Below, one piece after another: positions 33,958 through 46,480 of a stretch of 64,000 bases of DNA (the stretch's first letter is position 1; the number at the start of each line of letters is the position of its first letter). Source of the stretch: Bromus sterilis (lineage: Eukaryota; Streptophyta; Magnoliopsida; Poales; Poaceae). The translations under genes and the position numbers were made by a program. The notes under the pieces are model-generated. The model was given only the letters and a program-made list of their open reading frames with translations. It was not told where the DNA came from and ran no database searches. The DNA is taken from NCBI GenBank assembly GCA_950022295.1, contig OX465600.1, forward strand, positions 228,119,782 to 228,183,781, written 5' to 3'.

Positions 33958-34612
33958 CAAGGCCAAGACATTCCCCACTAGTCCTCAAAGCTCAGATAGG
34001 GGGCTATGAGACGTCGTGAGTGTTCATGGACGGAGGAAGCAGCATGAACATCATATTTTCTGACACCCTCCGCCAGATGACAATCCCACACTCGGTGTGG
34101 ATGAAATCACACGCCACCCTCTATGGCGTAGTGCCCGGCAGAGCAACTTCATCACTCGGGAGAGTCGGACTTCGAGAAAAGAACTCCTCGACTTCGAGAT
34201 AGTAGACTGGAAATCCCAATATCATGCTATACTCGGTCGACCGGCCTTCGTCCAATTCATGGCCGTCCCACATTACGCGTATCTCAAGCTCAAGATGCCA
34301 GGACCCACAGGTACAATAACATCCCACGGTTGTTTCATCAGATCAGACCAATGCGACTGCGATTTCTATCAAATATCGGACACACTCGGAGCACAACAGG
34401 AGCTGGAGGAAATAGCAATGGTAGTAGACAGGAACATCTTCCCACTCGCCAGCCGCAATGAAATAAAGCAAATCACTCGAGACTTCAGCGTTGACAGCGA
34501 CACAGTCACCCATCAAGTGCACCCAACAGAATCGGATAAGATGGTGCGAATCTACGCACACTTGCCCGAAGAACAGACGGACGCTCTACTCGCCTTCCTT
34601 CGTCAAGAATAG
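33958..34612 (+). pseudogene. T2 aspartic protease region, frameshifted
   Basis: After AT1 the T2 sequence resumes. The protease active site VFMDGGSSMNIIFSD lies in one frame (34020-34202). The rest, DFEIVDWKSQYHAILGRPAF and VPHYAYLKLKMPGP, is in another frame up to a TAG at 34610, so there is a frameshift between 34150 and 34190. The D-G-G-S active site is like that of T1. The protein would have processed the T2 polyprotein. Confidence 0.78.
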
Positions 34613-35827
34613 AAAATATTCGCCCGGTGCCAAGCCGACATGCCTGGGATACCAAGGGAATTCGCGGAGCACGCACTACAGATCTACCCCAACACCAAGC
34701 CAGTCAAATAGGCACTACGACGGTTCTCCGAGCCAAAACGCAGGGCCATCGGAGAAGAGGTCAATCGACTACTCGAAGCAAAATTCATCAGAGAAACCAA
34801 GAAGACCACATGGGTCGCAAACCCAGTGCTGGTACCAAAGAAGGACACCGACGTACTACGCCTGTGCATCGATTATGGGACCGTTAACAAACACTACCCA
34901 AAATACCACTTCCCTCTACCAAGGATCGACCAGATCATAGACTCCACAGGAGGATGCGACCTCCTATCCTTCCTCGACGCATATTCGGGCTATAATCAGA
35001 TAAGAATGAAAGAAGAAGACGAAGAGCACACCTCGTTCATCACCCCATATGATGTGTTCTGCTACAAGACGATGACCTTCGGTCCGGAGAAAGCTGGAGC
35101 AACATACCAACAGATGATGCAGGTGTGCCTACGAGAGAAAATCGACAAAAACTTCCAAGTTTACGTAGACGACATCATCATCAAATCCTACAAGGCAAAC
35201 ACACTACTCGATGACCTAAGGGAAACTTCTGGGTCACTCAGCCACTACAGAATCAAGCTCAACCCAAAGAAGTGTGTGTTTGACGTCCCCCGCCGGCAAG
35301 CTACTAGGGTACATGGTGTCCGCTAGAGGAATTGAAGCCAACCCAGAGAAAGTCCAAGCGCTTGCCAGGATGCAAGAGCCAGTCAACATCAAGGGCGTAC
35401 AACATCTCACGGGACAACTCGCAGACCTAAGCCGTTTCATCAGTAGGCTAGGAGAAAGGACCCTGCCAATCTATCAGTTACTCAGGAAAGGAGGCAAATT
35501 TGAGTGGTCAGAAGAAGCGCGAAATGCATTCGCCGATCTAAGGAAAACACTCTCGACTTCACCAATCCTAGTAGTACCCAAAGAGGGGGAACCCCTGTTT
35601 CTATACATAGCGGCCCGGAGCAGCGTAGTGAGCACACCGCTCATGGTCGAGCGCTTGGAAGAAGGAAAGGTGCAGGGAATCCAGAGGCCAATCTACTACC
35701 TAAGCGAGGTCCTCAACAGATCTCAACAAAGGTATCCACACTACCAAAAGCTCGCGTACTCCGTCGTCATGACGTCGCGAAAGTATCCCACTACTTCGAC
35801 GAGCACCCAATCACAGTGGTGAGCAGT
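34613..35827 (+). pseudogene. T2 reverse transcriptase and start of RNase H, cut by K2
   Basis: The frame after the TAG at 34610 reads ADMPGIPREFAEHAL, with a second stop near 34709, and then a good polymerase: LRLCIDYGTVNKHYPKYHF, SFLDAYSGYNQIRMKE and the catalytic YVDDIIIKSYKAN. A frameshift near 35290 moves the reading to LLGYMVSARGIEANPEK and then RNase H sequence (YYLSEVLNRSQQRYPHYQ). It stops where the K2 LTR starts at 35828. Second RNase H and integrase are not in the window. Confidence 0.83.
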
Positions 35828-37192
35828 TGTAACACCCCGGTAATCAGGCCACAATAATTCAACAGTGATCCCCTTGTTAAATGCCTTGTCATCGTGATCA
35901 CCCTCATTTAAATTTTTGCATTAGGGAAATAACTCAACTTCCATTTCAAAATGCAAATGCTAGTCAAGATAGAACCTATGCAAATAGTAAAACAAAGTTA
36001 TCGATAATATTTTAAATAATCTCAAGTCAATAATAAAAAACACAACCCAATTTAGAATATTAAGTTGCATTGGATTTTTATTAAACAAAAGTGGAAATTA
36101 CAGTTCAATCAAAAATTGAGCAACCAATTTTATTAAATAGAAATTAATCATTAGGTCATGGTAAAATAGCTATATGAATTTATTAAAATGTGTAAATATA
36201 ATAAACAATTCAAAATTAGAAGCTAAAATAGTCCATTTAATCATTTGTTAATTATATATAAATCAAATGAATTTATAAAAGGCCCAAAAAATTTGTAACA
36301 ACATATTATAGTGTAATAGAATTATTGGAGTAATTCTCATATTTTACAAAATTAGATTGGTGGCTAAATAAAATAGAAACAAAATGAAATAGAAAAAAAA
36401 TTAAAAATAGTAAAACTCTTATATGTCGCCCAGGGCAACATCCACTTGGCCCAGCCACCAAGCCCAGCCGACCCACTCCCCTTGTCTTCCACCTTCTGTT
36501 CACGCGTGCGTGGCGACCATTGACGGCGCCATGGCTGCAGTAGTCCCCGTGGGGCCCATCCCACGGCCACCTTCGTGGATAAGAGCCCCCTCACGCCCAC
36601 TTCTTCCGCAAACCCTAGATCCGCCGCCCCCCTTTCCCCACCATCGCCCCCTGCTCCTCCCGCCGCTCGGTTGTGCGTAGCCGTTGCTGCCGCACGCGCG
36701 CCACCGCGGCCAACGACGACAACGGGCGCACCGCCATGTCCATCAACGTCCCCATGGTCGACTCCGTCTCCTCGGACTCCCCATCGTCGTCGAAACCCCC
36801 TGCTCCGACCGAATCGGTCGTCTTCCTCCTCCCGACCCGCAGCTCGCCGCCGAGGAGTTCATCGCCTCGAGCCCTCCCCGAGCACGCTTCCCCCTCTATG
36901 CCCATCGTCGTGAGCCCCTCCGTGTTTCCCCTCGCACTGCACTGGATTCGGTAGCTCCGAAACCCTTCCTCGTCGGAGCCGCTATCCGGCCGCCGCACAC
37001 TGTCGCTCCGGCCGCCGCCATCTCGCGCCAGTAGCCCCTAGTGACACGCGATCGTTCGCTGGTTCGAACGAGCCGCCTCGCACACGAGATGGTCGCTGGA
37101 GTGACGATCCCGCACCTCGTCGCCATGGTCGGCTTGTCACCGGCGTGCCTGTGTTGTGGCTTAAGCCACTGACCGATGGGCTAAGGCCCCCC
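35828..37192 (+). repeat. K2: Tekay-like LTR, first part
   Basis: The LTR starts TGTAACACCCCGG, inserted in T2 after GCAGT. The first 600 bases are AT-rich. From 36420 it becomes GC-rich, with a telo-box AAACCCTAG at 36610 and Pro, Ser and Arg-rich frames on both strands that I do not accept as genes. AT2 interrupts it at 37193. The layout matches the K1 and K3 LTRs, although the sequence does not. Confidence 0.7.
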
Positions 37193-38834
37193 TGATACGT
37201 CCCAAACGTATCTATAATTTATGCTTGCTCCATGCATGTTTTGTGTGACTTTGCCATGTTTTGCTTGAACTTTCATACACTTTTGAACCTATTTGGACTA
37301 ACCTATTAACTCAGTGCACCCAGTTGCCAGTTTCTGTTTTCTGCTGTTTTTGTATTTCAGGTTTTCCGGGCATTAAAAGTGCTCCAAAAATTCCGGGAAA
37401 AATATATAAAAAAACTCAGCGCAACAGAAGCTTCCGGAATCACCAAGAGAGGGAAGGGGGGCCACCACCAGGCATCCAGGAGGGCAGGTGGCGCGGACCC
37501 ACCCTGGGCCGCGCCAGGGACCCTCCTGACTGCCTCGTGGATCCCCTCGATGCCCCCTTCGCCTATATTTATCCCTCGGGGTGGAAATCCCTAAGACGGA
37601 CTCCTCTTTCGGGATCTCGCCTCTGTTCCGCCGCCGTCGCCGTTTCTAGATCGGGGCTTCCTGGAGAAGCTGCTCTGGCACCCTGCCGGGAGAAGCTACC
37701 CCCTCCGGCAGACCCTCCATAGCCATGGACGCCTCCCGTATGTACCGTGAGTAGTTTCCCTTGGACCATGGGTCCGTGACCAGTAGCTATGTGATCTATC
37801 TATCCCCCTTTTGTGCTTCCACTTTCGAGTCCTCGTGAGCTGCCTCACATGATCGAGGCATCTATGTAATTTCTGTTGTTGCTATGCTAAGTTTGTTGGG
37901 ATCTGATGGATTATGAGACTATGTTCAGATTGTGATGAGTAATATATTTGGTTCTTCTCTTTTATATTTTGTTCTTAAGTAAATTCTTGCATGTTCTCCG
38001 TTGCGGTATTTGGTTTGGCCAAGTATTTTATTTTCAACTCCAAGAGAGAGCGTTATGCTCGATTGTGGGTTCAGCCCCTTGATGTCTAGCTTGAGTGACA
38101 GAAACATGAGACTAGGGGATGTGCTGTTGCCACCAGGGATAAAACAACGGTGCGTGTACCTGCGGGTGCAAGGATTGTTTACTTTACGCAAAGTTCTTTT
38201 AATGCAGTTGTCTGTTGCTTTGAGTTTACACTTTGGGTGGGATTCACAACTTAATACCAGCGAGATGTTCTGGATAGATATCTCAAGGTGGATGATTCGT
38301 AGTAGATGCGGATGGATTTCGGTCTACTTACCTTGGCGTAATGCCCATTGCTTTTGAGTCCTTCCTTACTTTGCAGCATAGTTAGGATTGCGGTGCCTTC
38401 ATAATCCTGTCAATTTCCCAACTGTGATTTGTTTACCTCGCTAGCACTTTTACTATCTTTTGGGAGAGAGACATCACTAGTGAAAATCACGGGACCCTAG
38501 TCCATCTTCATATTATTGTTCACACCCTCAATTTACTTTCAGCTTTTACTTTCCTTTGCACCTTTTATCTCTTGCGTTGATCCTTTGTAAACGACAAGGC
38601 CGGAGGAATTGACAACTCCTCTGTACTCGTTGGGAGCAAAGTTATTTGTTGATGTGTGCAGGTCCACGACAACACCCTAGTCAGGAAAAAATTTCTGGTG
38701 ACGTTGCCACCTACTTGTATCTCCTGAGTCCTGCTGGTTCGATAACCTTGGTATCTTCACCGAGGGAAACTTGCTGCTGCACTGCATCTCAAACCTTCCA
38801 CTTGGGGTAACCAACGAGGGGCGAGAAGCCATCA
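37193..38834 (+). repeat. AT2 5' LTR (1642 bp)
   Basis: It begins TGATACGTCCC and ends GAAGCCATCA, just before the primer site at 38845-38862 (TGGCGCCGTTGCCGGGGA). A probable TATA box, CCTATATTTATCC, lies near 37562. It is homologous to the AT1 LTR but diverged. Confidence 0.92.
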
Positions 38835-38844
38835 AGCAAATTTC

Positions 38845-38862
38845 TGGCGCCGTTGCCGGGGA
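38845..38862 (+). promoter_or_regulatory. AT2 primer-binding site
   Basis: The site is identical to that of AT1, TGGCGCCGTTGCCGGGGA, complementary to the end of tRNA-Asp. Confidence 0.88.
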
Positions 38863-38988
38863 CTCAAGTCTACAAGATAGGAGAGTTGCACACTATCTTT
38901 TACCTTTGCTTTTTAGTCTTGTCAGTTTACCTTTCAGTTTTTACTTTTGTGTCCTTAATCAAAAATACCAAAAATACCTGCTGCTACT

Positions 38989-41010
38989 ATGGGTTCCAAT
39001 GAAAACACTAAGTTGTGTGACTTCACTAGTCACAACAACAGTGACTTTATCTGCACTCCTATTGCTCCACCTGCCACTTCAGCACCTTCTTATGAGATTA
39101 AACCTGCTCTGCTTAACCTTGTCATGAAAGATCAATTCTCAGGAGCAGGAGAAGATGCTGCCTTGCACCTAAACAACTTTATCGAGGTCTGCGACATGCA
39201 GAAGTACAAGGAAGTGGATGGAGACATCTTCAAGATAAAGCTTTTTCCTTTCTCTTTGAGAGGAAGAGCCAAGGAGTGGCCACAATCTTTGCCCAAGAAC
39301 AGTATCGATTCTTGGAGTAAATTCAAAGATGCTTTTATAGGGAAGTACTATCCCCCTGCTATAATTATTCAATTGCGGAGTAACATTATGAATTTCAGGC
39401 AATTGGATAATGAACACGTTGCCCAGGCTTGGGAACGTATGAAGACGCTTGTCAAGAACTGCCCCACACATGGACTGACTACCTGAATGGTTATCCAGAC
39501 TTTTTATGCAGGCTTGAACTTCACCTCGCGGAACCTGTTAGATTCGGCCGCGGGAGGAACTTTTATGTCAACCACGCTTGGTGCTGCCACAAAGCTACTT
39601 GATGAGATGATGTTGAACTACTCGCAATGGCACACCGAGAGATCTCCAACCGGTAAGAAGGTAAACTCTGTCAAGGAGATCTCCTCTTTAAATGAAAAGG
39701 TTGACCTTATCATGTCTCTACTTACCAAGCAACCTTCTATTGATCCTCAAGATGTTCCTTTAAATTCTTTGGTTGCTCAGGAGCAAGTAGATGTCAATTT
39801 TGTCTCTAAAAACAACTTCAACAATAATGCTTATAGGAGTAACTTTGGTAGCAACAATCCTAGGCCTTTCCCATCCAACAACTATGGGAACAACACTTAT
39901 CCTACCACCAGCAACTCCTACAGCCAGAACTATAGGGAAAAAGACCTGCCCAGCTATGAGAAACTTGTAGAAATAGAAAAGGCCACCAAAAGCTATATGC
40001 ACACTCAGTTTGAACAAAACAAGGCCTTTTCTAGAAAATTATATGAGCACTCCTCTATCCTGCAAAACATTAGCAAACAGCTTGAGAGCCTGAACGGTGA
40101 CATTTCCAGTCTCCAAACTAGACTCACTGCCATCGAGACTTATGTTTCAAACATGTCTCATACCCAATCTACCTTGATAAACCAAATGGCAGCTAAACCC
40201 GAAGTTGTACCCACGGAAGAAGAGAGAGTTAAGAGCCTTCCTACCTACCACACAGTAGCCACTATCCAAGTAGTTGAGGATGTCCAAACTATTAGCACCC
40301 ATCACACCCCTAGTACCACTAGACCTATTAATGGTGATGCTACCACCTCAACCTTAGAAGAGGAAACCTCTATGAACGTAGAGGCTTTCAAACAAGTGAA
40401 CCTAAATGATATCACTACCTCCTTGATAGATAGTAGTGACCTAGACTTTGACAACTGCACTTTACCTGAAGTTATTGGTTTCCTACACAAGATGTCTAGA
40501 GACCCCCACACTAGCACACTCAATCTTGCCTTCACAGAGCATATCACCAATGCTCTAATCAAAGTTAGGGAGGAGAAGCTTAGACTAGAAGCCTCCATAC
40601 TTAGGAAGCTAGAAGATGGTTGGGATCCTATGATAAAAATTAAATTGAATAACTTCTCTTGTTATGCTCTTTGTGATGTTGGAGCAAGTACCTCTGTTAT
40701 GCCCAAAAGAATGTATGATATGCTTGAATTGAAACCTTTTGATCCTTGTTCTTTTGGTGTTCGTCCTGTTTATTCTTTCGTAAAGAATCCTTTGGGGAAG
40801 ATCGACGATGTTCTTATCATTGTCAATGATAATTATGTTCCCGTTGATTTCACTATTATGGACATTGAGTGTGAGCCCTCTTGTCCAATTATTTTGGGAC
40901 GTCCTTTTCTTCGCACAGTTGGTGCTATCATTGACATGAAAGAGGGAACTATCAAATTCCAATTCCCTCTCAAGAAAGGGATGGAACATTTCCCTAGGAA
41001 AAAAGATTAA
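38989..41010 (+). pseudogene. AT2 gag-protease frame with one in-frame TGA
   Basis: A single frame of 673 codons is broken only by TGA at 39484-39486. Before it: a gag domain with LHLNNFIEVCDMQKYKEVD, LRGRAKEWPQSLPKNSIDSW and EHVAQAWERMKTLVKNCP. After it: IQTFYAGLNFTSRNLLDSAA, an Asn and Ser-rich linker, a coiled coil, and an aspartic protease with CDVGASTSVMPK and CPIILGRPFLRTVGAIID. The usual D-L-G-A-S is D-V-G-A-S here. The frame ends naturally at 41010, right after the protease; the polymerase that should follow is missing. The zinc knuckle usual between gag and protease is not visible. The protein is otherwise well kept, which suggests recent activity in trans. Confidence 0.85.
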
Positions 41011-43950
41011 GTTACCTTTTGAGTCCGTCACACGGGCTAGTTATTCTCTTGAAAAGACTTTATCTTCTACTTTAAGCCTAGCTAATGGCTCTAAAGAAGC
41101 GCTTTCGGGAGGCAGCCCGCAACGAATTTAGGTTTTCCTTTTTGCTTTTGTTCTGTTATTAGTGGTCTTGATGATTTTTACTACTGTAACAACATCATTG
41201 TATCTTTTATTTTCAAGCTTTGTGCCAAGTTTAGCCTCATATGGCAAGGGAAGTAAAAGTTGTGACATGCTGTCCAGAAAACAGATTCTGTCCTCGTGAC
41301 TAGAAAAATCAGAGAAAAATCCCAGTTCATCTTTTTGAGCTGAATTTTTTACACAGAATGCTCTATACAATTACGAAACTTCCGTATGTTCTGAGTTTTT
41401 TTATTTGAGTTTCAGAAGTACCCCTAAAAAATTCGTTTCTATCTTCTGTTCTGTTTTTCACAGATTCTGCCACGTTTTGTCTCTCTTCACTTTTGCAATC
41501 CTTAAGCTTGCTTTTTCTTTGCAAAAACCTTTTGGAAATCTTGGGAAACAGTATCTATTCCTGGAAATCTTTATTTGCAGTAGAGGAAAATTATTTTATT
41601 AGGGTACTAACCTCTCTAATCAGCCTACAATGAGTTATGTATGAAGGGAGTTTTCAAGTGCGCGATGGAGGATGATGAAAGAAGATTCAAGAGGGTCAAA
41701 CGCTCAAGCTTGGGGATGCCCATGTGCACCCCCAATAAATATTCAAGGATACTCAAGCGTCTAAGCTTGAGGATGCCCCCGTGCATCCCCTTCTTCATCA
41801 ACAATTATCAGTTCGTCTCTCGTTGCACTATATTTTTTTTCATTTCATGCATTATGTGCTAGTCTTGGAGCATCTCGCTCTTAGGTTTTGTTTTCAGTTT
41901 TCTTTTGCTTTGTTTGCTATAGTAACCAGTTAGACCACAACTTTCTATTTTGTGTGGGAGAAATTCACGCTCCGCTTGAACTAGAACTCCTCATAGGATT
42001 TGCATGCTTATTCTTTTAGTTGTGAGTTGTTCTTTTTCTTTTCTTAGCTGTTGTTCTGTTTAGTTGTAGTGCTTTAGTTTTTCTAGAGCTTTTCTTTTGT
42101 ATTAGGTTGAACTTTCTATAGGTTGCATGTTTTATCTTGTTAGAGAGTTTGCCTGTTGCACTGCGTTCTGTGTCTTGACTGAAAGTAGGTAGTTAAAGTT
42201 GTTGTTCTATTTGTAGTAGTAACTTGCAATAGTTTTGAGGTATTGACTAGAGTAATTTTTGAACTTATGGTGTCAAGAGCTCTTGCCTATTAGTGATAGA
42301 TGTCGTATTTTGGGCAATCCGTGTGTTTTTCGAAAACCAAAAAAACCCCTGTTGAGAACTCTAGCTACTAGATGGATCACTAACCTCTGGAGGGTTCGAA
42401 TATTAGAGTACACTCACGTACCATGAGTCGAGGATGCGCATGGATAACCAAACCCCCATACACTCCTCCTCGGGGTACCTGTCTCTTTGTGAACCTCCTG
42501 ATTAGATTGAGAGTTACCGATAATAAGTGCATGAGTTCTTTGGACTAATGTGAGTATTCGAAAGTTGACACTTCCACCCACCTATACTTTTTCTAGCCTC
42601 TTCTGTACCGTGCATTGCCCTTTCTCACCTCGAGAGTTGGCGCATACTTCGCCGGTGCATCCAAACCCTTGGCACGATATGCTATGCCATCATAAGCCTC
42701 CTTATATCTTTCCTCAAAACAGCCACCATACCTACCTACAAGGCATTTCCATAGCATTTCCGAGATACATTGCCATGCAACATCCACCTTCTCATGACTT
42801 GATCTTCATGTCATACATGCTACTTGCTTGATCGATGAGCCGCATGCTAGTTGGGCCTTTCCCTAATCATTGCTACATGACGCGCTAGTATCATTACATA
42901 TCCTGCTATCCTTGCAGAAGCATACATTTGCATCATGATAGTTACATTTTCTTTATGTGAGTACCTTTGTAAAGTGTGAAAGATCTCCTATATCCTTGTA
43001 AAATATAAAGAATTGCCCCTAAAGTGAGGAAAAGATCCCAAAGAGGACAAAATCAAAAATCCCAAAGAGGACAAATGAGAGTTAAATAGAAAGAGCCATT
43101 GAGGCCACCAAAAAAAAGAGAAAAAGAGAAAAAAATAAAAAGAAAGAAGGGGGGATACTACGAGATCCACACTAGTACTTCACCTCCTATCCCTTGTACT
43201 CCATAGAGATCATCATCATGCATATAGCTATGTGGGGACCCTTCACACTATAGAACATGGCTTGTATATTCCAATGATGAGCCTCCTCAAACAAGCTCTA
43301 GGTCTTCTTGAGGAAGAAAGTTAGATGCACCCCACTAGTTCCCGTGGAGAGCTTTTAGCTCACATGTGCATCCGTTGTATGGCAATCCCTACTCCTCACA
43401 TCATATCTATCATATGGCCTTCTCTCGCCTATGATTTTCCTCATTGATGTGAGCCTTTCACACCCTTTTTGTCTTCCTCCTCACCTTCGTTCTGTTTCGC
43501 CTTTTAGGTGTCAAATTTCTTGCTCACGCTCATCCATTACATGAGTGCTCAAAATATCGAAAGGGAGTGGATCAGTTTGACTTGTACCTGGCTAGTGGTC
43601 TGGGGACGAGTCCAGATAAGAATCCAAAGGAGACCAAGTGTGAAACTTTAGTAGATAGTTGTTCTCAACAACCTTATTTTTTCTCTCGTATTTCCCTATC
43701 CCTTGCTTGCACGCAAACACCATCTGGAGACATTCGAGTCACGGACAGCGAGAGCTCTTGCACCTTTTGTTCTTTTGTTGCTTGTGTCAATGCTAATATA
43801 GACTCTTGCTTGTTACGAATGGAATTGAATTGCATTCTTTGATTGCTTTACTTAAAAGTCCTTCTATGGTTGTGTGGCATGTCACCACAGAAATTATGCT
43901 TCTTATCATTTACCTACTCGAGGACGAGCAGGAATTAAGCTTGGGGATGT
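41011..43950 (+). other. AT2 long non-coding 3' region with purine tracts
   Basis: The region is homologous to the tail of AT1 (29400-32299). AAGCTTGGGGATG lies at 41706, a variant AAGCTTGAGGATG at 41763, and the true polypurine tract at 43937-43950. An A-rich repeat lies near 43108-43145. I find no gene. Confidence 0.75.
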
Positions 43951-45503
43951 TGATACGTCCCAAACGTATCTATAATTTCTGCTTGCTCCATGCATGTTTT
44001 GTGTGACTTTGCCATGTTTTTCTTGAACTTTCATACACTTTTGAACCTATTTGGACTAACCTATTAACTCAGTGCAACCAGTTGCCAGTTTCTGTTTTCT
44101 GCTGTTTTTGTATTTCAGGTTTTCCGGCCATTAAAAGTGCTCCAAAAATTCCGGGAAAAATATATAAAAAATCAGCGCAACAGAAGCTTCCGGAATCACC
44201 AAGAAAGGGAAGGGGGGCCACCACCAGGCATCCAGGAGGGAAGGTGGCGCGGCCCCACCCTGGGCCGCGCCAGGGACCCTCCTGACTACCTCGTGGGTCC
44301 CCTCGATGCCCCCCTTCGCCTATATTTACCCCTCGGGGTGCAAACCCCTAAGACGGACTCCTCTTTCGTGATCTCGCCTCTGTTCCGCCGCCGCTGCCGT
44401 TTCTAGATTGGGGCTGCCTGGAGAAGCTGCTCCGGTACCATGCCGGGAGAAGCTACCCCCTCCGGGAGACCCTCCATAGCCATGGACGCCTCCCGTATGT
44501 ACCGTGAGTAGTTTCCCTTTGACCATGGGTCCATGACCAGTAGCTATGTGATCTATCTCTGCCCCTTTTGTGCTTCCACTTTCGAGTCCTCGTGAGCTGC
44601 CTCACATGATAGAGGCATCTATGTAATTTCTGTTGTTGCTATACTGAGTTTGTTGGGATCTGATGGATTATGAGACTATGTTCAGATTGTGATGAGTAAT
44701 ATATTTGGTTCTTCTCTTTTATATTTTGTTCTTGAGTAAATTCTTGCATGTTCTCCGTTGCGGTATTTGATTTGGCCAAGTATTTTATTTGCAACTCCAA
44801 GAGAGAGCGTTATGCTCGATTGTGGGTTCAGCCCCTTGATGTCTAGCTTGAGTGACAGAAACATGAGACTAGGGGATGTGCTGTTGCCACCAGGGATAAA
44901 ACAACGGTGCTTGTACCTGCGGGTGCAAGGATTGTTTACTTTACGCAAAGTTCTTTTAATGCAGTTGTCTGTTGCTTTGAGTTTACACTTTGGGTGGGAT
45001 TCGCAACTTAATACCAGCGAGATGTTCTCGGAGAGAGACATCACTACTGTGATTTGTTTACCTCGCAACTTAATCCTGTCAATTTCCCAACTAAGATTTG
45101 TTTACCTCGCTGGCACTTTTACTATCTTTTGGGAGAGAGACATCACTAGTGAAAATCACGGGACCCTAGTCCATCTTCATATTATTGTTCACACCCTCAA
45201 TTTACTTTCAGCTTTTACTTTCCTTTGCACCTTTTATCTCTTGCGTTGATCCTTTGTAAACGACAAGGCCGGAGAAATTGACAACTCCTCTGTACTTGTT
45301 GGGAGCAAAGTTATTTGTTGTTGTGTGCAGGTCCACGACAACACCCTAGTCAGGAAGCAATTTCTGGCGACGTTGCCACCTACTTGTATCTCCTGAGTCC
45401 TACTGGTTCGATAACCTTGGTATCTTCACCGAGGGAAACTTGCTGCTGCACTGCATCTCAAACCTTCCACTTGGGGTAACCAACGAGGGGCGAGAAGCCA
45501 TCA
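43951..45503 (+). repeat. AT2 3' LTR (1553 bp), locally rearranged
   Basis: It is homologous to the 5' LTR except near 45028-45115. There, about 150 bases are lost and replaced by short pieces copied from 50-130 bp downstream in the same LTR (GGAGAGAGACATCACTA and GTGATTTGTTTACCTCGC). The TATA-like CCTATATTTACC lies near 44321. Confidence 0.9.
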
Positions 45504-45508
45504 CCCCC

Positions 45509-46480
45509 TCTCGCTGACCGGTGGGGCCCGAGCCCCTTAATTAAATTGTTAGCTAAGTTAAAACCTAATTAACCCCCTTGTGTGGTTGACATGTGGGCCT
45601 AGTGGCTTTTAGATAAATAAAACAAATATAAAACCCCTGCCTATGACATGTGGGGCCCTAGCCATTTAATTAATAAAACTGTCTAATATTAATCTGTTTA
45701 ATATATAAGCCCTATGACATGTGGGCCCTAGTACTGTTATAATTAAATAAATATCATTTAAATGCCTCTGCCAATGAGATGTGGGTCCACCTTGTCAGTG
45801 CACTGTTCTGGATAAGGTTTAGATAAATATAAAAGAAATTCAGAAAATGATTAAATCTTTAAAAATCAATATATTTTAATCCGTAACTCCGATGAAAATA
45901 TTTTATATATCAAAGTTGCTCATAAAAATACCACGAATATGATACGCTACCCGTATAGCCACCACACCCCTCTAACATACCGAACGTGGACCATCCCCCC
46001 CTCTGGTGAATCCGACCGATAATTCCCAGTGCCCGTAAAACTTACCGAATGAAAATGTTCTAAATATGAAAGTTGTTCAGAATGGATCTACGAGCACGGA
46101 TACACTATCCACATGTCTGCCAGATGTATCTAACACTATAGACATAGAACCTTCCCCCTCCAAATCATCTGTCCGGTAATCAATCGGTACTCGTGAGTCA
46201 TACCCAAATTAATTCCCGCTCCGAGCAAAACAGATTGTACTGCGTTAGAACACCGCCAACACTGTGTTTGCCATGTGTATTGCTTTTATTGCCGTGTATT
46301 TATTGTTTCTCCCCCTCCTTATTGTTTGGTAGAGCCGACGACTATCGCCGCCGACATTGTTGTGTACGACTACTTCGTCGACGATCATACCCCTGCTGTC
46401 GAGCTTCCAGGCAAGCAGTGCCCCATCACCTCTCTCATATATCGCATATATGTCTATATTTATCTACTGCATTGCTGCTG
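45509..46480 (+). repeat. K2: Tekay-like LTR, second part
   Basis: The K2 LTR resumes after AT2 with TCTCGCTGACCGG and AT-rich sequence. Phrases such as CCGTAACTCCGATGAAAATA match the style of the K1 LTR (18530). An exon-like segment lies at 46333-46410. The EX LTR cuts it at 46481, so neither the end of the K2 LTR nor any K2 interior is seen. Confidence 0.6.
46333..46410 (+). other. Exon-like segment in K2 LTR
   Basis: A pyrimidine-rich tract ending TTGTTTGGTAG precedes 78 bases with an open phase rich in Asp and Val (DIVVYDYFVDDHTPAVEL), followed by CCAG and GCAAGC, a GC-type donor. It corresponds in place and phase to segments in K1 and K3. Coding use is unproven. Confidence 0.4.

Larger units (their letters stand above)
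15624..35827 (+). mobile_element. T2: Tat-lineage Gypsy retrotransposon, interrupted and truncated
   Basis: T2 is preserved in three blocks: 15624-16529 (5' LTR, primer site, gag start), 26290-26816 (rest of gag) and 33953-35827 (protease, reverse transcriptase, start of RNase H). The gaps are K1 and AT1, each bounded by a target duplication. K2 replaces everything after 35827. T2 belongs to the same broad lineage as T1 but is clearly a different family: LTR, gag and protease differ and it lies on the plus strand. Confidence 0.85.
37193..45503 (+). mobile_element. AT2: non-autonomous Athila-lineage element with gag-protease only
   Basis: AT2 is flanked by CCCCC at 37188-37192 and 45504-45508. 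The LTRs are 37193-38834 and 43951-45503. It has the Athila primer site, a gag-protease frame with one stop, and a 2.9-kb non-coding tail shared with AT1. There is no reverse transcriptase, RNase H or integrase, so replication must be supplied by another Athila element. Because the target duplication is a C run, it is less decisive than the others. Confidence 0.9.
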
